This document shows positions 1-8,154 of a DNA stretch of 62,846 bases, piece by piece (the stretch's first letter is position 1; the number at the start of each line of letters is the position of its first letter). Under the pieces are notes generated by a model. The model was given only the letters and a program-made list of their open reading frames with translations, did no database searches and was not told the origin of the DNA. This DNA is from RGIG4576 sp964536025 (GTDB lineage Bacteria > Bacteroidota > Bacteroidia > Bacteroidales > Muribaculaceae): contig CAZHXA010000009.1 of NCBI GenBank assembly GCA_964536025.1, positions 1 to 62,846 of the forward strand. Reading direction: 5' to 3'. The position numbers and the translations under genes were made by a program.

Positions 1-35
1 AGCTAAACGCCCTCATTGATTTCTCAATTGCGATG

Positions 36-67
36 CAAAGTTATGACTTTTTTTTTGAATTGACAAA
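36..67 (-). promoter_or_regulatory. Promoter for a gene beyond the left edge
   Basis: On the minus strand a -7 element TAACTTTG lies at 43..36 and a -33 element TTTG at 67..64, with 20 nt between. This matches the Bacteroidota consensus closely. It points to a leftward gene just outside the window, divergent from purB. Confidence 0.55.
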
Positions 68-108
68 TAAAAAGTTGATTTTTTTTAGAAAAATTGTGTA
101 ATGTGTTG

Positions 109-116
109 TAAATTTG
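109..116 (+). promoter_or_regulatory. -7 promoter element upstream of purB
   Basis: TAAATTTG fits the Bacteroidota -7 pattern TAnnTTTG. No clear TTTG is found at the expected -33 distance. Transcription would start near 123 and give a leader of about 95 nt before the purB start codon. The rest of the first 218 nt is AT-rich with nothing else recognised. Confidence 0.4.
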
Positions 117-218
117 CAAAGTCAAAATGATTGTAAAGATATTAATAGATTGATTTATAGCAAAATATTGCAAATAGATAAAAAAGTATAAAACTATTAT
201 ATAAAACGTTATTAAAAA

Positions 219-1562
219 ATGAATTTAAGTCCCCTCACAGCGATATCTCCCATAGACGGTCGTTATCGTGGAAAAACAGAATCTCTTGATGCGTATTTTT
301 CGGAATTTGCATTGATACGTTATCGTGTAAAGGTAGAAGTGGAGTATTTTATCGCTTTATGTGAATTGCCATTACCTCAATTAAAAGGAGTTAACGCTGA
401 AGTGTTTGAAACTCTAAGAGCGGTATATAAAGAATTCTCATTAGACGATGCACAACGCATAAAAGACATAGAAAGTGTGACCAATCATGACGTAAAAGCG
501 GTTGAATATTTCTTGAAAGAAAAATTTGACGCTTTGAATTTGGCGCCTTATAAAGAATTTATCCACTTTGGGTTGACCTCTCAAGATATAAACAATACAT
601 CGGTTCCTATGTCAATAAAAGACTCGTTGAATGATGTGATAGTGCCTTTGGTTCAAGAGGTGATAGATTGCTTGAATGCATTTGCCGATGATTGGAAAAA
701 TCTACCCATGTTGGCAAAAACACATGGTCAACCGGCTTCGCCAACTCGCTTGGGAAAAGAAATAAAAGTTTTTGCTTATCGTCTTGAGCAACAACTCGCA
801 CAATTAAAAACAGTGCCTGTAAGTGGTAAATTTGGTGGTGCTACCGGTAATTTCAATGCTCATTTGATAGCATTCCCCGAAATGGATTGGCTTGCGTTTG
901 CCGAACGCTTCTTGAGCGAAAAATTGGGAATAGTGCGTGAACGTTGGACAACTCAAATATCAAATTATGACAATTTGGGAGCACTTTTTGACGCTTTAAA
1001 GCGAATAAACACCATTATCATCGACCTTGACCGTGATATTTGGCAATATATTTCAATGAATTATTTCAAGCAGAAGATAAAAGCCGGTGAAGTGGGCTCT
1101 TCGGCAATGCCACACAAGGTTAATCCGATAGATTTTGAAAATTCAGAGGGTAATTTGGGGCTTGCCAATGCCGTTTTGGAACATTTGTCTACAAAATTGC
1201 CTATTTCACGTTTACAACGCGACTTGACCGACTCTACAGTGTTGCGTAACGTGGGAGTACCTTTCGGACACATGGTGATTGCAATGAAGAGTACTTTGAA
1301 AGGCTTAGGAAAATTAGTACTTAACGAAGAAGCCATAAATGCCGACTTGGATAACATGTGGAATGTTGTGGCAGAGGCTATTCAAACTATTTTGCGTCGC
1401 GAAGGTTATGAAAAACCTTATGAAACATTGAAAGCTCTCACTCGTACCAATAGCGTGGTGAATGAACAAAGTATATCGGAGTTTATTGATACCTTGAAAG
1501 TGAGTGACGAAGTGAAAGCTGAGTTGAAACGAATAACACCGCATAGTTATACCGGGTATTAA
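219..1562 (+). CDS. purB: Adenylosuccinate lyase
   Basis: PurB acts twice in purine synthesis: it splits SAICAR to AICAR plus fumarate, and adenylosuccinate to AMP plus fumarate. The 447-residue product belongs to the aspartase/fumarase superfamily. The family signature GSSAMPHKVNP is seen at residues 293-303, with Ser295 matching the catalytic serine of Escherichia coli PurB, and KTHGQPASPT holds the second catalytic histidine (His169). Length and start are typical of the PurB type of E. coli. It appears to be transcribed on its own, since the next gene has its own promoter. A second superfamily member, argH, lies at 58.8 kb. Confidence 0.97.
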   Translation: MNLSPLTAISPIDGRYRGKTESLDAYFSEFALIRYRVKVEVEYFIALCELPLPQLKGVNAEVFETLRAVYKEFSLDDAQRIKDIESVTNHDVKAVEYFLKEKFDALNLAPYKEFIHFGLTSQDINNTSVPMSIKDSLNDVIVPLVQEVIDCLNAFADDWKNLPMLAKTHGQPASPTRLGKEIKVFAYRLEQQLAQLKTVPVSGKFGGATGNFNAHLIAFPEMDWLAFAERFLSEKLGIVRERWTTQISNYDNLGALFDALKRINTIIIDLDRDIWQYISMNYFKQKIKAGEVGSSAMPHKVNPIDFENSEGNLGLANAVLEHLSTKLPISRLQRDLTDSTVLRNVGVPFGHMVIAMKSTLKGLGKLVLNEEAINADLDNMWNVVAEAIQTILRREGYEKPYETLKALTRTNSVVNEQSISEFIDTLKVSDEVKAELKRITPHSYTGY

Positions 1563-1602
1563 AAAAAGATTAAAGAACATGAAATCTTTTTCGTTAGTGA
1601 AA

Positions 1603-1632
1603 TTGTTGTTTTTTTAAAAAATATTATCTTTG
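1603..1632 (+). promoter_or_regulatory. Promoter of the pseudouridine synthase-asnS pair
   Basis: A -33 TTG at 1603-1605 and a -7 TATCTTTG at 1625-1632 are 19 nt apart. Transcription would start near 1640, leaving a leader of about 80 nt before the start codon at 1719. Confidence 0.55.
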
Positions 1633-1718
1633 TAATCATTATTTTTGAAGAGATTTATAACGATAAAGATATTAAACCTTATTAACACAAACAGCCGCGA
1701 GGCTAAAAGACTTTATTT

Positions 1719-3077
1719 ATGGACGAAAATTTAGAAAAGAAACCAAGAAGACCGAGAATCGGTGAAGTGAGAGCAACTGAAAATGCCGGTATCGGCGAAC
1801 AGTTTGAAAAGGTTAATTATGACCAAGAACAAGTAGAGCAAGGCTCTTATGTTCAACGTCCTTATGGTAATCGCCAAGGGGGATACGGACAAAATAGCTA
1901 CAATCGTCAAAGCGGTTATAATAACAACCGTCAAGGAGGCTATGGCAATAATCGTCAAAACGGTTATAATAATCGCCAAGGAGTCTATAATAATCGTCAA
2001 GGCGGATATAACAACCGTCAGGGGGGGTATAACAATAATCGTTATAATAACTACGATGGCAATGCTGATGGAGAACAATTGAATGCAGGAAATTATAACA
2101 ACTATCAAGGTGGCGGATATAATAACAATCGTCAAGGTGGTTATAATAACCAACGTAGAAATAATAATTACAATAATAATCGCCAAGGAGGTTTTAACAA
2201 CCGTCAAGGTGGCTACAACAATAATCGCCAAGGAGGTTTTAATAACCGTCAAGGAGGAAAGAAATATAATAACAATAACGGAGGCGAAAGAATTCAACAA
2301 ATGCGTTTCACTCCGCGTCCTAAACGTGTGGAATATGAAATGCCTGAATTTGACCCGAATGAAGCAATACGCTTGAATAAGTTCATGGCAAATGCCGGTG
2401 TTTGTTCACGTCGTGCAGCTGATGAATTGATACAAAAAGGTCTTGTTAAGGTAAATGGTACTCCTGTTACCGAACTTGGAACAAAAATCACACACAGTGA
2501 TGTGGTTGAATATAACGATAAGGTAGTGGTGTTGGAACACAAATGCTACATCTTGTTGAATAAACCGAAAGATTGTGTAACAACAAGCGATGACCCTAAC
2601 GGACGCAAAACTGTTATGGACTTGGTGAAAGGTGCTTGTGATGAACGCATCTATCCTGTGGGACGTCTTGACCGTAACACAACCGGTGTACTTCTTTTGA
2701 CCAATGACGGTGATTTGGCTTCAAAACTTACTCACCCTCAATATGTGAAAAAGAAAATTTACCAAGTGTGGGTAGATAAGGCAATTTCGGAAGAACACAT
2801 GCAACAAATAGCTGATGGTATAGAACTTGAAGATGGTCCTATACATGCCGATGCAATAAGCTATGTTTCTCCTACCGACCGCAAACAAGCCGGTATTGAA
2901 ATTCACTCCGGACGTAACCGTATCGTGCGTCGCATTTTTGAATCGTTAGGTTATCATGTAGTGAAATTGGACCGCGTTTATTTTGCCGGTTTGACCAAGA
3001 AAGATTTACCTCGCGGACGTTGGCGTTACTTGACACAAGAAGAAGTAAACTTCTTGAAACAAAATTCATTTGAATAA
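1719..3077 (+). CDS. rluB: RsuA/RluB-family rRNA pseudouridine synthase with a long repeat tail
   Basis: The C-terminal half is a pseudouridine synthase that isomerises a uridine in rRNA. An S4 RNA-binding domain starts near residue 217 (IRLNKFMANAGVCSRRAADE) and the catalytic motif GRLDRNTTG places the active Asp at residue 318. The N-terminal 200 residues are unusual: after an acidic/basic lead, residues about 45-190 are almost only Asn, Gly, Arg, Gln and Tyr in repeated units such as GGYNNRQ. This part should be disordered and may bind RNA. RluB is the most likely member of the family, but the exact target uridine cannot be read from sequence. asnS follows after 27 nt, probably in the same transcript. 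Confidence 0.9.
   Translation: MDENLEKKPRRPRIGEVRATENAGIGEQFEKVNYDQEQVEQGSYVQRPYGNRQGGYGQNSYNRQSGYNNNRQGGYGNNRQNGYNNRQGVYNNRQGGYNNRQGGYNNNRYNNYDGNADGEQLNAGNYNNYQGGGYNNNRQGGYNNQRRNNNYNNNRQGGFNNRQGGYNNNRQGGFNNRQGGKKYNNNNGGERIQQMRFTPRPKRVEYEMPEFDPNEAIRLNKFMANAGVCSRRAADELIQKGLVKVNGTPVTELGTKITHSDVVEYNDKVVVLEHKCYILLNKPKDCVTTSDDPNGRKTVMDLVKGACDERIYPVGRLDRNTTGVLLLTNDGDLASKLTHPQYVKKKIYQVWVDKAISEEHMQQIADGIELEDGPIHADAISYVSPTDRKQAGIEIHSGRNRIVRRIFESLGYHVVKLDRVYFAGLTKKDLPRGRWRYLTQEEVNFLKQNSFE
1861..2266 (+). repeat. Coding repeats, Asn/Gly/Arg/Gln/Tyr-rich
   Basis: Imperfect tandem units built around AACCGTCAAGGAGG and TATAATAAC encode the repeat tail of the pseudouridine synthase. Synonymous differences between units (CGT/CGC, GGA/GGC/GGT) show that the repeat is kept mainly at protein level. 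The array also opens spurious long frames on both strands. Confidence 0.85.
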
Positions 3078-3104
3078 TAAAAAAGGCTATAATAATATAC
3101 TATT

Positions 3105-4508
3105 ATGAGTTTGAAAAGAACTAAGATTGTTGACTTATTTGATACATCGTTAATAGGACAACAAGTGTGCGTAAAAGGATGGGTGCGTACCCGTCGAGGA
3201 AATAAAAATGTACAATTTGTTGCTTTGAACGACGGCTCAACAATCAAAAACATGCAAATTGTTGTTGACCTTGCAAAGTTCAGCGAGGAAGAATTAAAAC
3301 CTATCACAACAGGCTCAAGCTTGTGTGTTGAAGGTTTGCTTGTGGAATCGCAAGGAAAAGGACAAACATGTGAAGTGCAAGCCGAAAAGATAGAAATCTA
3401 TGGAACTGCCGATCCCGAAAGCTATCCTTTGCAGAAAAAAGGCCACACAATGGAGTTTCTTCGCGATATAGCACATTTGCGTCCGCGTACCAATACATTT
3501 GGTGCTGTGTTCCGCATACGTCACAATATGGCGATAGCAATACACCAATTTTTCCATGAAAGAGGATTCTTCTATTTCCATACACCGCTTATAACTGCTT
3601 CCGATTGTGAAGGAGCCGGACAAATGTTCCAAGTAACTACAATGAACCTTTATGACTTGAAAAAAGATGAAAACGGTTCTATTCGTTACGATGGTGATTT
3701 CTTTGGTAAGCAAGCGAGTCTAACTGTTTCAGGACAATTGGAAGGCGAACTTGCAGCCACTGCATTGGGTGCTATTTATACATTCGGACCTACATTCCGT
3801 GCTGAAAACTCCAATACTCCACGTCACTTGGCAGAATTCTGGATGATTGAACCAGAAGTTGCATTCAACGACATTATCGACAATATGGATTTAGCTGAAG
3901 AATTCATTAAATATTGCGTAAAATGGGCTTTGGATAAGTGTTACGATGATGTTAAGTTCTTGAACGACATGTTTGATAAAGAACTTATCGAACGACTTGA
4001 GGGAGTGTTGAAACAAAATTTCGTTCGCTTGACTTATACCGAAGGAATAAAGATTTTGGAAGAGGCTGTTGCTGCAGGTCACAAATTTGAATTCCCTGTA
4101 TATTGGGGCGTGGATTTGGCTTCAGAACATGAACGTTTCTTGGTGGAAGAACACTTCAAGTGTCCGGTTATATTGACCGATTATCCTAAAGAAATCAAAG
4201 CTTTCTACATGAAGCAGAACGATGATGGCAAAACTGTGCGTGCTATGGACGTTTTATTCCCTAAGATTGGTGAAATCATAGGAGGTTCTGAACGTGAAGA
4301 AAATTATGATAAATTGGTAAAACGTATTGAGGAATTGAACATTCCTATGAAGGATATGTGGTGGTATCTTGATACTCGTAAATTTGGTACAGTACCTCAC
4401 TCAGGTTTCGGACTTGGATTTGAACGCTTGTTGTTATTTGTTACCGGAATGGCTAATATACGCGATGTTATTCCATTCCCACGTACTCCAAATAACGCTG
4501 AATTCTGA
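3105..4508 (+). CDS. asnS: Asparaginyl-tRNA synthetase
   Basis: AsnRS charges tRNA-Asn with asparagine. The 467-residue protein has the N-terminal OB-fold anticodon-binding domain (about residues 18-105) and a class IIb catalytic core. Motif 2 is seen as FRAENSNTPRHLAEFWM from residue 231, and motif 3 as GLGFERLL with Arg441. The sequence NSNTPRHLAEFWM is typical of AsnRS rather than AspRS. It lies 27 nt after the pseudouridine synthase and probably shares its promoter. The gene ends at a strong hairpin shared with the convergent HIT gene. Confidence 0.97.
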   Translation: MSLKRTKIVDLFDTSLIGQQVCVKGWVRTRRGNKNVQFVALNDGSTIKNMQIVVDLAKFSEEELKPITTGSSLCVEGLLVESQGKGQTCEVQAEKIEIYGTADPESYPLQKKGHTMEFLRDIAHLRPRTNTFGAVFRIRHNMAIAIHQFFHERGFFYFHTPLITASDCEGAGQMFQVTTMNLYDLKKDENGSIRYDGDFFGKQASLTVSGQLEGELAATALGAIYTFGPTFRAENSNTPRHLAEFWMIEPEVAFNDIIDNMDLAEEFIKYCVKWALDKCYDDVKFLNDMFDKELIERLEGVLKQNFVRLTYTEGIKILEEAVAAGHKFEFPVYWGVDLASEHERFLVEEHFKCPVILTDYPKEIKAFYMKQNDDGKTVRAMDVLFPKIGEIIGGSEREENYDKLVKRIEELNIPMKDMWWYLDTRKFGTVPHSGFGLGFERLLLFVTGMANIRDVIPFPRTPNNAEF

Positions 4509-4532
4509 TTATACTGAAAATAAAGAGTAATA

Positions 4533-4577
4533 AAAAAGCTACTGCTTGAAGAATCAAAGGCAGTAGCTTTTTGTTTT
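4533..4577. terminator. Bidirectional terminator between asnS and the HIT gene
   Basis: A 13-bp perfect stem (AAAAAGCTACTGC at 4533-4545, GCAGTAGCTTTTT at 4560-4572) carries a T-run after it and an A-run before it. It can therefore end transcripts from both strands. Confidence 0.85.
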
Positions 4578-4628
4578 TATGATTTGAAAAACGTTTTGTC
4601 AATGTTTTCCCATAATTTTTTAGAAAAA

Positions 4629-5057
4629 TCAAAATATTTCCGGGTGAGCAGAATTCTTATTTTCGTTGAATTTATTTAAAATTCTTTCTGCAATATTTTT
4701 CATTTGATCAGCCGGAATTTGCTTCTTTTGAGTGAAGAAATTCATATCGCTTTCGCTGTTAATAGGAAGCAAGTGGATATGAGCATGAGGCACTTCCAAA
4801 CCCATTACGGCAACACCTATACGCTTGCAAGGCATTACGGCTTTCATAGCTTTGGCAACTTTGCGAGCAAAAGCCATAAGCTCTGTGTATTCTTGCTGTG
4901 GAAGGTCAAATATATAGTCGATTTCGTGCTTTGGAATAACGAGCGTGTGACCTTCAGCTACCGGATTAATGTCAAGAAAAGCATAGTGCTTGTCGTCTTC
5001 GGCAACTTTGTAACTAGGTATTTCACCAGCTATGATTTTGGAAAAAATAGATGCCAT
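4629..5057 (-). CDS. HIT-family nucleotide hydrolase
   Basis: This 142-residue histidine-triad protein most likely hydrolyses phosphoramidate-linked nucleotides such as AMP-lysine or AMP-NH2, as HinT-type proteins do. The triad His91-x-His93-x-His95 lies in PHAHIHLLPI, and the N-terminal segment IFSKIIAGEIPSYKV is the usual start of the family. It follows greA by 29 nt and is probably transcribed from the greA promoter. The physiological substrate is not revealed by context. Confidence 0.93.
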   Translation of the reverse strand: MASIFSKIIAGEIPSYKVAEDDKHYAFLDINPVAEGHTLVIPKHEIDYIFDLPQQEYTELMAFARKVAKAMKAVMPCKRIGVAVMGLEVPHAHIHLLPINSESDMNFFTQKKQIPADQMKNIAERILNKFNENKNSAHPEIF

Positions 5058-5086
5058 GATGATGTTTTTTTAAAAAAATAAGTAAA

Positions 5087-5557
5087 TTATATTGAAATGT
5101 CCATGATTTCAAATTGCATAACGCCTGCCGGAACTTTAATGTCGACAATGTCACCCACTTTGTGTCCCATAAGACCTTTTGCAATAGGAGTAGAAGTTGA
5201 AATCTTCATTTCACGAAGATTGGCTTCAGAATCGGCTACGATAGTGTATTTTTGTGTAGCTCCGTTTTTTACATTTTTTATGGTGACAATACTCATTAGT
5301 TGCACTTCATCGGTAGTGAGTTTGCTTTCGTCTATAATACGAGCATTGGCAACAAGGTCTTTAAGTTGTGCAATTTTCATTTCAAGCATACCTTGTGCTT
5401 CCTTGGCTGCGTCATATTCGGCATTTTCTGAAAGGTCACCTTTGTCGCGGGCTTCTGCAATGGCACGAGAGATTTCAGGACGCTTAACATTTTCAAGATA
5501 AGCAATCTCTTCCATTTTCTTCTTATAGCCCTCTTTTGTCATGTAGCTTATAGCCAT
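5087..5557 (-). CDS. greA: Transcription elongation factor GreA
   Basis: GreA rescues backtracked RNA polymerase by stimulating cleavage of the transcript's 3' end through the secondary channel. The 156-residue protein has the N-terminal coiled coil with the acidic tip DLSENAEYDAAKEAQ; Asp41 and Glu44 match the key tip residues of E. coli GreA. The C-terminal FKBP-like domain covers about residues 80-156. Length is normal. A very good promoter lies about 95 nt upstream, and HIT follows in the same direction. Confidence 0.96.
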   Translation of the reverse strand: MAISYMTKEGYKKKMEEIAYLENVKRPEISRAIAEARDKGDLSENAEYDAAKEAQGMLEMKIAQLKDLVANARIIDESKLTTDEVQLMSIVTIKNVKNGATQKYTIVADSEANLREMKISTSTPIAKGLMGHKVGDIVDIKVPAGVMQFEIMDISI

Positions 5558-5651
5558 TTTATAGATATAATTTAAAAATTAGTAAAAAATAAAAGAATCT
5601 CCACTTGGTTAAAAGTTGAGACCCCTCAGTTCTTTGTTATTATTTCTATGG

Positions 5652-5683
5652 CAAAGATAGGGAGTATTTTTGTAAAGAACAAA
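5652..5683 (-). promoter_or_regulatory. greA promoter
   Basis: Minus-strand -33 TTTG (5683..5680) and -7 TATCTTTG (5659..5652) are separated by 20 nt. The leader before greA would be about 88 nt. No terminator is evident between the end of the flippase gene and this promoter. Confidence 0.65.
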
Positions 5684-5761
5684 GAAAAGCTCCTAAAGTT
5701 TTGTTTTATTCCTTAAAGATTATTAAAAACGAGAATGTGTAGATGCTTAAAAATCAAAAGA

Positions 5762-7207
5762 TTATTTATGTTTTGTTATCATGTTCTTGAATTGTAATAA
5801 ACTGTATGTTGTGGCTATGATAAGTATAATAACGGCTACCCACATATATCCCGTTGTTATGGCTGTAAATGCTGTTGATGTGCATAGCACTGACCATAAT
5901 ATCCATTTGTAGCAAGATGGTTTTAATGACAACTTGAAGCGGTGATAATAAATGTAACCTATTATTAAAGTATAGATAAAGTACCATAGGATAAAAGCCA
6001 TTCCGAAACCATCGACAGCGAATAGATTGAATAACGAAATGTAGGATGTTAGGAAAACAATTGTACTGATTGTTTCGGTGGTAAAGAATATTTTTCCGTC
6101 GCCTTTAGCAAGAACTACAAATGCCATGCACCAAGAAACTGCACGAAAAATCATGCCTATCATACCCAATGAAATGAATGTTTCTATTGCGAGAAAATCG
6201 GGAGTGTATAGAATTGTTATTATTAATCGACTAAATATAATGAAAGCTGTAATAATGGGCGTAAGAACCATTAATGCAATATTTATTTCTTGTGAAACGA
6301 ATATGTTGAGCTTTATCTTACTATGTGCAACTCTTGATAGTCGAGGATAATATTCAAAGCATAGAGCCGATAAAATGAGTCCTGTATACTTGGATATAAG
6401 TGTGTATCCTGCTTGATAATATCCTACGGCTTCGGTACTCGATGTGTTGTTTAGATAGGAGATGAAAATGTAATTGGCGGTTTGCGAAACAATGTCGGTA
6501 AGAGTAATAAATGCTCCGAGTTTTAAAAAATCTTTGCCTAAATTTAGGGTATCTTTTAACGATAAAGTTTCTCCTTGAATACGCACGCTTTTATTGCGTA
6601 GCATATAGCTAAAAAACAGAACAGAAAGAGAATAGCAAAGAATACTTGGAATGATACTGTCTTCTCCTAAAAAATAAAAAAGGGGAATAGATAGTATAAG
6701 TCCGGAAAAAGCTCCATAGAGTGAGGCTTTTGCTAATTTTCGTAGCAAAGCAGTTCCTTGAAGGATGGCATGCTCTCCGTTTGTGATGGCATTTGCCATT
6801 ACAGCTATCGATAGTGCTATATATCCCCAAATGTGATTTCTGTCACCAAATGACATTTGGCTTAATAGGGGAGAGGCTAAGGCTATTGTAATTGCACCCA
6901 ATAAGCCGAGTGCTATCGACCATCGGCGAACGGTGGTACAAATTCTGTTTAAGTTGTTGCTGTTTTCGCTTTCTTGTGATATGTTTCTTGTTGAGCTTGT
7001 ACGTAACCCGAGATTAGTGATATTACATATCATTTCTATTGCAGAGTTGAAAATAGCAAACAATCCCATGCCGACCGGACCAATCCATAAGGCAATTAAT
7101 TTGGTGCGTATTATGGAGCATAGGATGTTAAACACCTGTATGCTTCCAAATATGCTCATTGCTTTGATAATTGTGCGAGATAGTCCGGATTGAGTGCTGT
7201 GTCCCAT
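5762..7207 (-). CDS. Polysaccharide (O-antigen type) flippase
   Basis: This 481-residue integral membrane protein belongs to the MOP/Wzx-like superfamily that flips lipid-linked glycans across the inner membrane. It shows about a dozen hydrophobic segments across its length and the family-like N terminus with a small-residue-rich first helix (SIFGSIQVFNILCSIIRTKL) and a GPVGMGLFAI loop. Its start codon overlaps the stop of the acyltransferase gene by 1 nt (TAATG), so the two are likely translationally coupled. It is the last gene of the dut-led run. The substrate is unknown: no glycosyltransferase is adjacent; the nearest are about 16 kb away. Confidence 0.85.
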   Translation of the reverse strand: MGHSTQSGLSRTIIKAMSIFGSIQVFNILCSIIRTKLIALWIGPVGMGLFAIFNSAIEMICNITNLGLRTSSTRNISQESENSNNLNRICTTVRRWSIALGLLGAITIALASPLLSQMSFGDRNHIWGYIALSIAVMANAITNGEHAILQGTALLRKLAKASLYGAFSGLILSIPLFYFLGEDSIIPSILCYSLSVLFFSYMLRNKSVRIQGETLSLKDTLNLGKDFLKLGAFITLTDIVSQTANYIFISYLNNTSSTEAVGYYQAGYTLISKYTGLILSALCFEYYPRLSRVAHSKIKLNIFVSQEINIALMVLTPIITAFIIFSRLIITILYTPDFLAIETFISLGMIGMIFRAVSWCMAFVVLAKGDGKIFFTTETISTIVFLTSYISLFNLFAVDGFGMAFILWYFIYTLIIGYIYYHRFKLSLKPSCYKWILWSVLCTSTAFTAITTGYMWVAVIILIIATTYSLLQFKNMITKHK

Positions 7208-8145
7208 TAAAAAACGAGTTTATAAATGTTATGAACTGTTGCACGTCCTCCCATGTGACACTTTTGCATTACCAAACCTTCATTAAGATATACTCCGTGA
7301 TTCTCGTTTGATATACCAAAGTCGAAATATTTTCGTTTTTTGAATACATCTTCTATAAGATATTTAAATAAAAGAGGCAAAGCTCCTATTTTGCGACCTA
7401 AGTCTGTACTTGCTATATATTGTGCATGTGCAACGATACCTGTGTCATAGATAACTACTCCGGCAAGATTTTCGTTGTTCTTTTTTGCTATAAAAAGACG
7501 TATGTTTTCGGGGAAACGTTCGTGTAGTAACTTAATTTCGTCTAAAGAATGTACCGGATTGGCTTTATACCTTGAATTAAGTCTTTCTGTCAACATTTCC
7601 CAATAACTTTCGTAATCAGATGATTCGGATGTTGTTATTTCGTTTTTTAGAGCATGTGAAACTGAACGATTATAATTGCTGTTGAATTGAAGAGGTTTTA
7701 ATTGCTCTATTGTTGTGGAAATATTACATTCTGTCAATACTCCGTTGTGTCGAAAAATTGCATAAATGTCTTCTTCGGCAGGGTAGCTGTGATATATGTG
7801 TGGTACGGCTTTATATATAAGCTCTTTTATTCCTATTGATGGAAGAAAACGTTTCATTTCATCAAATAGCTCAAGCATATTGATAATGTTGAAATGTTTT
7901 GAGCGTATGAGCCAACCTCCGAAAGTCAATCCTTGATGAGAATAGAGTGTACTATCAACGCGATTAGCGGGTAGAACTGCAATTATTTGTTCTTTGGAAA
8001 AAGCAACAAGTGAGCAGTCGGTAAAACGGTTGCTGTGGTAATCCATATACCCTCGATTGTGCAGAAATGTTGCATTTTTACATTCGGCTACAAATTTATT
8101 CCAAGAATCTTGTAATTGTGGTGTGTATAGTCTAATCTCTATCAT
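7207..8145 (-). CDS. BioF2-like/FemAB-type acyltransferase (GNAT fold)
   Basis: The 312-residue soluble protein resembles FemAB-like, BioF2-type GNAT proteins (Acetyltransf_6), which often modify cell-envelope glycans or peptidoglycan. The opening segment (SWNKFVAECKNATFLHNRGYMDYH) and the C-terminal half, with HAQYIASTDLGRKIGALPLL and YFDFGIS, fit the double-GNAT arrangement. It lies 9 nt after the EnvC-like gene and overlaps the flippase start. The neighbourhood suggests transfer of an amino-acyl or acyl group to an envelope glycan before flipping, but that is inference. Confidence 0.75.
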   Translation of the reverse strand: MIEIRLYTPQLQDSWNKFVAECKNATFLHNRGYMDYHSNRFTDCSLVAFSKEQIIAVLPANRVDSTLYSHQGLTFGGWLIRSKHFNIINMLELFDEMKRFLPSIGIKELIYKAVPHIYHSYPAEEDIYAIFRHNGVLTECNISTTIEQLKPLQFNSNYNRSVSHALKNEITTSESSDYESYWEMLTERLNSRYKANPVHSLDEIKLLHERFPENIRLFIAKKNNENLAGVVIYDTGIVAHAQYIASTDLGRKIGALPLLFKYLIEDVFKKRKYFDFGISNENHGVYLNEGLVMQKCHMGGRATVHNIYKLVF

Positions 8146-8154
8146 TATGATGAA

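Noticed and set aside
1861..2266. CRISPR-like array
   Set aside because: Units are short, uneven, in frame and coding, with no constant repeat-spacer pattern and no cas genes.
1731..2300. 189-codon antisense frame and overlapping plus-strand frames in the repeat region
   Set aside because: They come from the repetitive Asn/Gly/Arg/Gln codons of the pseudouridine synthase tail; their translations are low-complexity Ile/Val/Thr strings with no family match.
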